From Runella zeae DSM 19591 (GTDB taxonomy: Bacteria > Bacteroidota > Bacteroidia > Cytophagales > Spirosomataceae): a DNA stretch of 64,000 nt. Positions 62,166 to 64,000 of this stretch are shown here, piece after piece; position 1 is the first letter of the stretch; each line of letters starts with the position of its first letter. The stretch covers positions 434,001-498,000 of the forward strand of contig NZ_KE384036.1 in assembly GCF_000423565.1 (NCBI RefSeq). The letters are read 5' to 3'. A program made the position numbers and the translations under genes. The notes under the pieces were generated by a model. The model searched no databases. It worked only from the letters and a program-made list of their open reading frames with translations, and was not told the DNA's origin.

Positions 62166-62834
62166 ATGTATTCATTCCCCAACCCCATCCGTTTATCTAG
62201 TTCAGCCGAACGTATTATTTTTGTGATTTTGCCACTCATGCACATTGCAGGCGTCGTAGGACTTCAGCTGCCAGTATCTCAATCGCTCTTCAAAACTTTG
62301 GTACCTTTTCACCTTCTGAGTTGCGTTGGATTGCTATTTCTTTTTCAAGAAGAGTGGAACACGTCTACCATTATCTTATGGCTTACGTCATATTTGGTAG
62401 GCTTTTTTATCGAAGCACTTGGCGTGCATACGGGGCTCATTTTTGGGGCCTATCACTATGGCGAAACCTTAGGGTGGAAAATTATTGACATCCCCGTATT
62501 GATAGGAGCCAATTGGCTCATACTTGTTTTCTCTACTGGCGTGGTGATTCAGCACTTACATCCCAACAAATGGCTCAAAGCCGCCGTAGGTGCCGCTCTC
62601 ATAGTTTTCATTGATGTGTTGATTGAACCTGTGGCCATAAAACTCGACTTTTGGGTTTGGGAAGAACCCACAGTACCTTTACAAAACTACATCGCTTGGT
62701 ATATTATATCATTTGGATTGTTATGCTTATTTTATAGTCTTTCTTTTCCAAAAAAAAATCGTATTGCAGGCCTACTCCTTATCTGCCAGGCATTATTCTT
62801 TGCAGTTCACAATTTTATCTATCAGCTACTATAG
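62166..62834 (+). CDS. Carotenoid biosynthesis protein (DUF422/CruF-like)
   Basis: 222 residues from ATG 62166 with six or seven transmembrane helices. The motif FFIEALGVHTGLIFGAYHYGETLGWKI is the DUF422/CruF signature (HTG ... GxYxYG). The family includes the bacterial carotenoid 1',2'-hydratases (CruF) and related proteins. It indicates that the organism makes a modified carotenoid. Other carotenoid genes are not in the window. The regulator gene 410 bp downstream on the same strand looks like a B12-dependent CarH-type protein. Confidence 0.88.
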   Translation: MYSFPNPIRLSSSAERIIFVILPLMHIAGVVGLQLPVSQSLFKTLVPFHLLSCVGLLFLFQEEWNTSTIILWLTSYLVGFFIEALGVHTGLIFGAYHYGETLGWKIIDIPVLIGANWLILVFSTGVVIQHLHPNKWLKAAVGAALIVFIDVLIEPVAIKLDFWVWEEPTVPLQNYIAWYIISFGLLCLFYSLSFPKKNRIAGLLLICQALFFAVHNFIYQLL

Positions 62835-63244
62835 ATAATCGCAAAGTGGCACACCAAGCTATAAAGGGCTATTTATCAACAACATAGACAAAAACACTAT
62901 TAAATCATAGGGTTTGTAAAGTAGTGAAGAATAAATTTTTAAAACATTTTCATAAACGTCTTGTTCTCTATATATGGAGACCAATGATAAATGAGAGATT
63001 GTTTGTAGACACCCTTCAAAGTATGTCTAATAACTACTAAAATATATTTTAACCTATCTTTCACCAAAGCACTTTGTTTAACATACCCAATAAAAGGTTA
63101 AACATTTTCATTTCAATTGTAATTATTAAGTTTAATATTTATTACATTTGAAAGATATATCAAATCCAAAGAGTACTTAACAACTTATACTTTGAATCTT
63201 TTGGTCGAATTTAGGAAAGTGTAATCAGGAAAATATGTAATGAG
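62835..63244 (+). promoter_or_regulatory. Upstream region of the MerR regulator (410 bp, AT-rich)
   Basis: No gene seen. Possible regulatory signals: inverted repeat TGTTTAAC (63075-63082) / GTTAAACA (63097-63104) with a 14-bp spacer, and a TACATTTG -7 element at 63143-63150 (TAnnTTTG), 95 bp before the start. The repeat lies about 40 bp upstream of the -7 element and is a candidate operator for the regulator itself. Confidence 0.4.
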
Positions 63245-64000
63245 ATGAGCAGCTATTCTATCCGAGATTTAGAGCAATTATCTGGTATTAAGGCCCATAC
63301 TATCCGAATTTGGGAGCAACGCTACAATATCATTCAACCCAAAAGGACGGATACTAACATCCGAACTTACGACGATCAAGACTTAAAATTGATCCTTAAT
63401 ATTTCTCTTCTTAAAGACAACGGCTACAAAATATCAGAAATATCAAAATTGTCTTTAGAAGAGATAAGCAATGAAGTATTGGTAATTTCTGACCAAAAAC
63501 TTAGCTATCCTGACCAAATTCATGCCCTCACGATTTCGATGATTGATTTGGATGAGGAGCGCTTCGAAAAAATCATTAGTACCAATTTTTTGCGTTTTGG
63601 GTTTGAAAATACGATGACAAACATCATCTATCCTTTTTTGAGTCGTATTGGCACCCTCTGGATGACAGGCTCTATCGGCCCTGCTCAGGAGCATTTTATG
63701 ACCAACCTGATTCGCCAAAAAATCATCGTAGCCATCGACAGCCAAGTCATCAAATATCGCCCCGATTCCAAAAAGTTCATGTTGTTTTTGCCCGAAGGAG
63801 AGCTACACGAAATCGGGCTGTTGTTTGCGAGCTACATCATTCGCTCCCACAACCACCGCGTAGTTTATCTAGGCCAAACCTTGCCTTTTACGGAGCTTAT
63901 GTTTGCTTACGATGTCCATAAACCTGATTTTATATTTTCGACTATCACTTCCGTCCCCTCCAACGACGAAGTTCAGCCCTATGTAGATCGACTTTGTAAG
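63245..64000 (+). CDS. MerR-family regulator with B12-binding domain (CarH/LitR-like), 3' end outside window
   Basis: 252 codons are in the window; the end is beyond position 64000. Residues 1-70 are a MerR winged helix (YSIRDLEQLSGIKAHTIRIWEQRY, then RTYDDQDLKLI). Residues about 90-180 form a helical bundle with the Wx9EH motif (W139 ... E149-H150, in LWMTGSIGPAQEH). From about 178 a B12-binding Rossmann domain starts (FMLFLPEGELHEIGLLFASY), where E186-x-H188-x-x-G191 is the cobalamin-ligand motif. Both motifs define the adenosylcobalamin photoreceptor CarH: dark tetramer represses, light releases. It lies after the carotenoid gene at 62166. The start ATG at 63245 matches the family. Confidence 0.85.
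   Translation, partial: MSSYSIRDLEQLSGIKAHTIRIWEQRYNIIQPKRTDTNIRTYDDQDLKLILNISLLKDNGYKISEISKLSLEEISNEVLVISDQKLSYPDQIHALTISMIDLDEERFEKIISTNFLRFGFENTMTNIIYPFLSRIGTLWMTGSIGPAQEHFMTNLIRQKIIVAIDSQVIKYRPDSKKFMLFLPEGELHEIGLLFASYIIRSHNHRVVYLGQTLPFTELMFAYDVHKPDFIFSTITSVPSNDEVQPYVDRLCK

Overview
The window comes from a chromosome of a Bacteroidota bacterium, most likely of the order Cytophagales (Runella/Spirosoma-like). This rests on gene content: DUF4249, DUF4270, DUF4175 and DUF4890 proteins, TonB-dependent receptors with carboxypeptidase-regulatory-like domains, a PVC-type cytochrome dehydrogenase, a bacilliredoxin of the YtxJ type, and a carotenoid gene. It also rests on recurrent TAnnTTTG -7 promoter elements and leaders without obvious Shine-Dalgarno sequences. 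GC content looks moderate (roughly low forties by eye). No CRISPR array, intact transposase or complete prophage was seen; most of the window is ordinary chromosome.

Layout. 1-10.3 kb: an ABC permease fragment and a GH140 enzyme; a GT4 glycosyltransferase divergent from a GH13 amylase-family gene, with a 28-bp palindrome between them; then an AraC regulator, an S9 peptidase, and a penicillin-acylase/DUF3820 pair. 10.3-18.5 kb: P-type cation ATPase, uvrC, two tandem paralogous small secreted proteins facing a Nudix-type (NrtR/AraR-like) regulator across a 31-bp palindrome, a YtxJ bacilliredoxin and Kdo transferase (waaA). 18.5-23.8 kb: small envelope proteins, a 183-bp MITE-like element, a DinB-family protein, a MurG-like glycosyltransferase, a DUF4890 protein and a three-gene TIGR03643-DUF429-DUF2256 operon. 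23.8-34.3 kb: an SGNH hydrolase/PVC-cytochrome dehydrogenase operon, a 1164-residue DUF4175 coiled-coil membrane protein, a THUMP-like methyltransferase and a thioesterase. 34.3-43.8 kb: a UbiA-like membrane protein, a degenerate starch-synthase-domain protein coupled to a DUF4270 lipoprotein, glmS, pterin dehydratase, and the F0 (plus delta) part of ATP synthase on the minus strand. 43.8-52.1 kb: GT2 glycosyltransferase, TatD, asparaginase, tRNA-Ser followed by remnants of a lost mobile element, a vanadium-haloperoxidase-like lipoprotein with a duplicated membrane protein, and a CLC antiporter that looks like the fluoride type. 52.1-64 kb: DUF4249/TonB receptor pair, lipoproteins, a PepSY-like protein, an ECF sigma factor with a putative anti-sigma protein, a DUF2520 oxidoreductase, CvpA, a YqeY-like protein, tRNA-His, a carotenoid biosynthesis gene and a truncated B12-binding MerR regulator.

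How the parts fit. Envelope and sugar metabolism dominate: Kdo transfer (waaA), glucosamine-6-phosphate supply (glmS), polysaccharide hydrolases and outer-membrane uptake. Points most worth a second look are the CarH-like photoreceptor regulator beside a carotenoid gene (63.2 kb), the substrate-motif-degenerate starch-synthase domain coupled to DUF4270 just upstream of glmS (35.6-37.7 kb), the TIGR03643-DUF429-DUF2256 operon (22.7-23.7 kb), and several strong palindromes overlapping or adjoining promoters (3.0, 15.8 and 19.0 kb).
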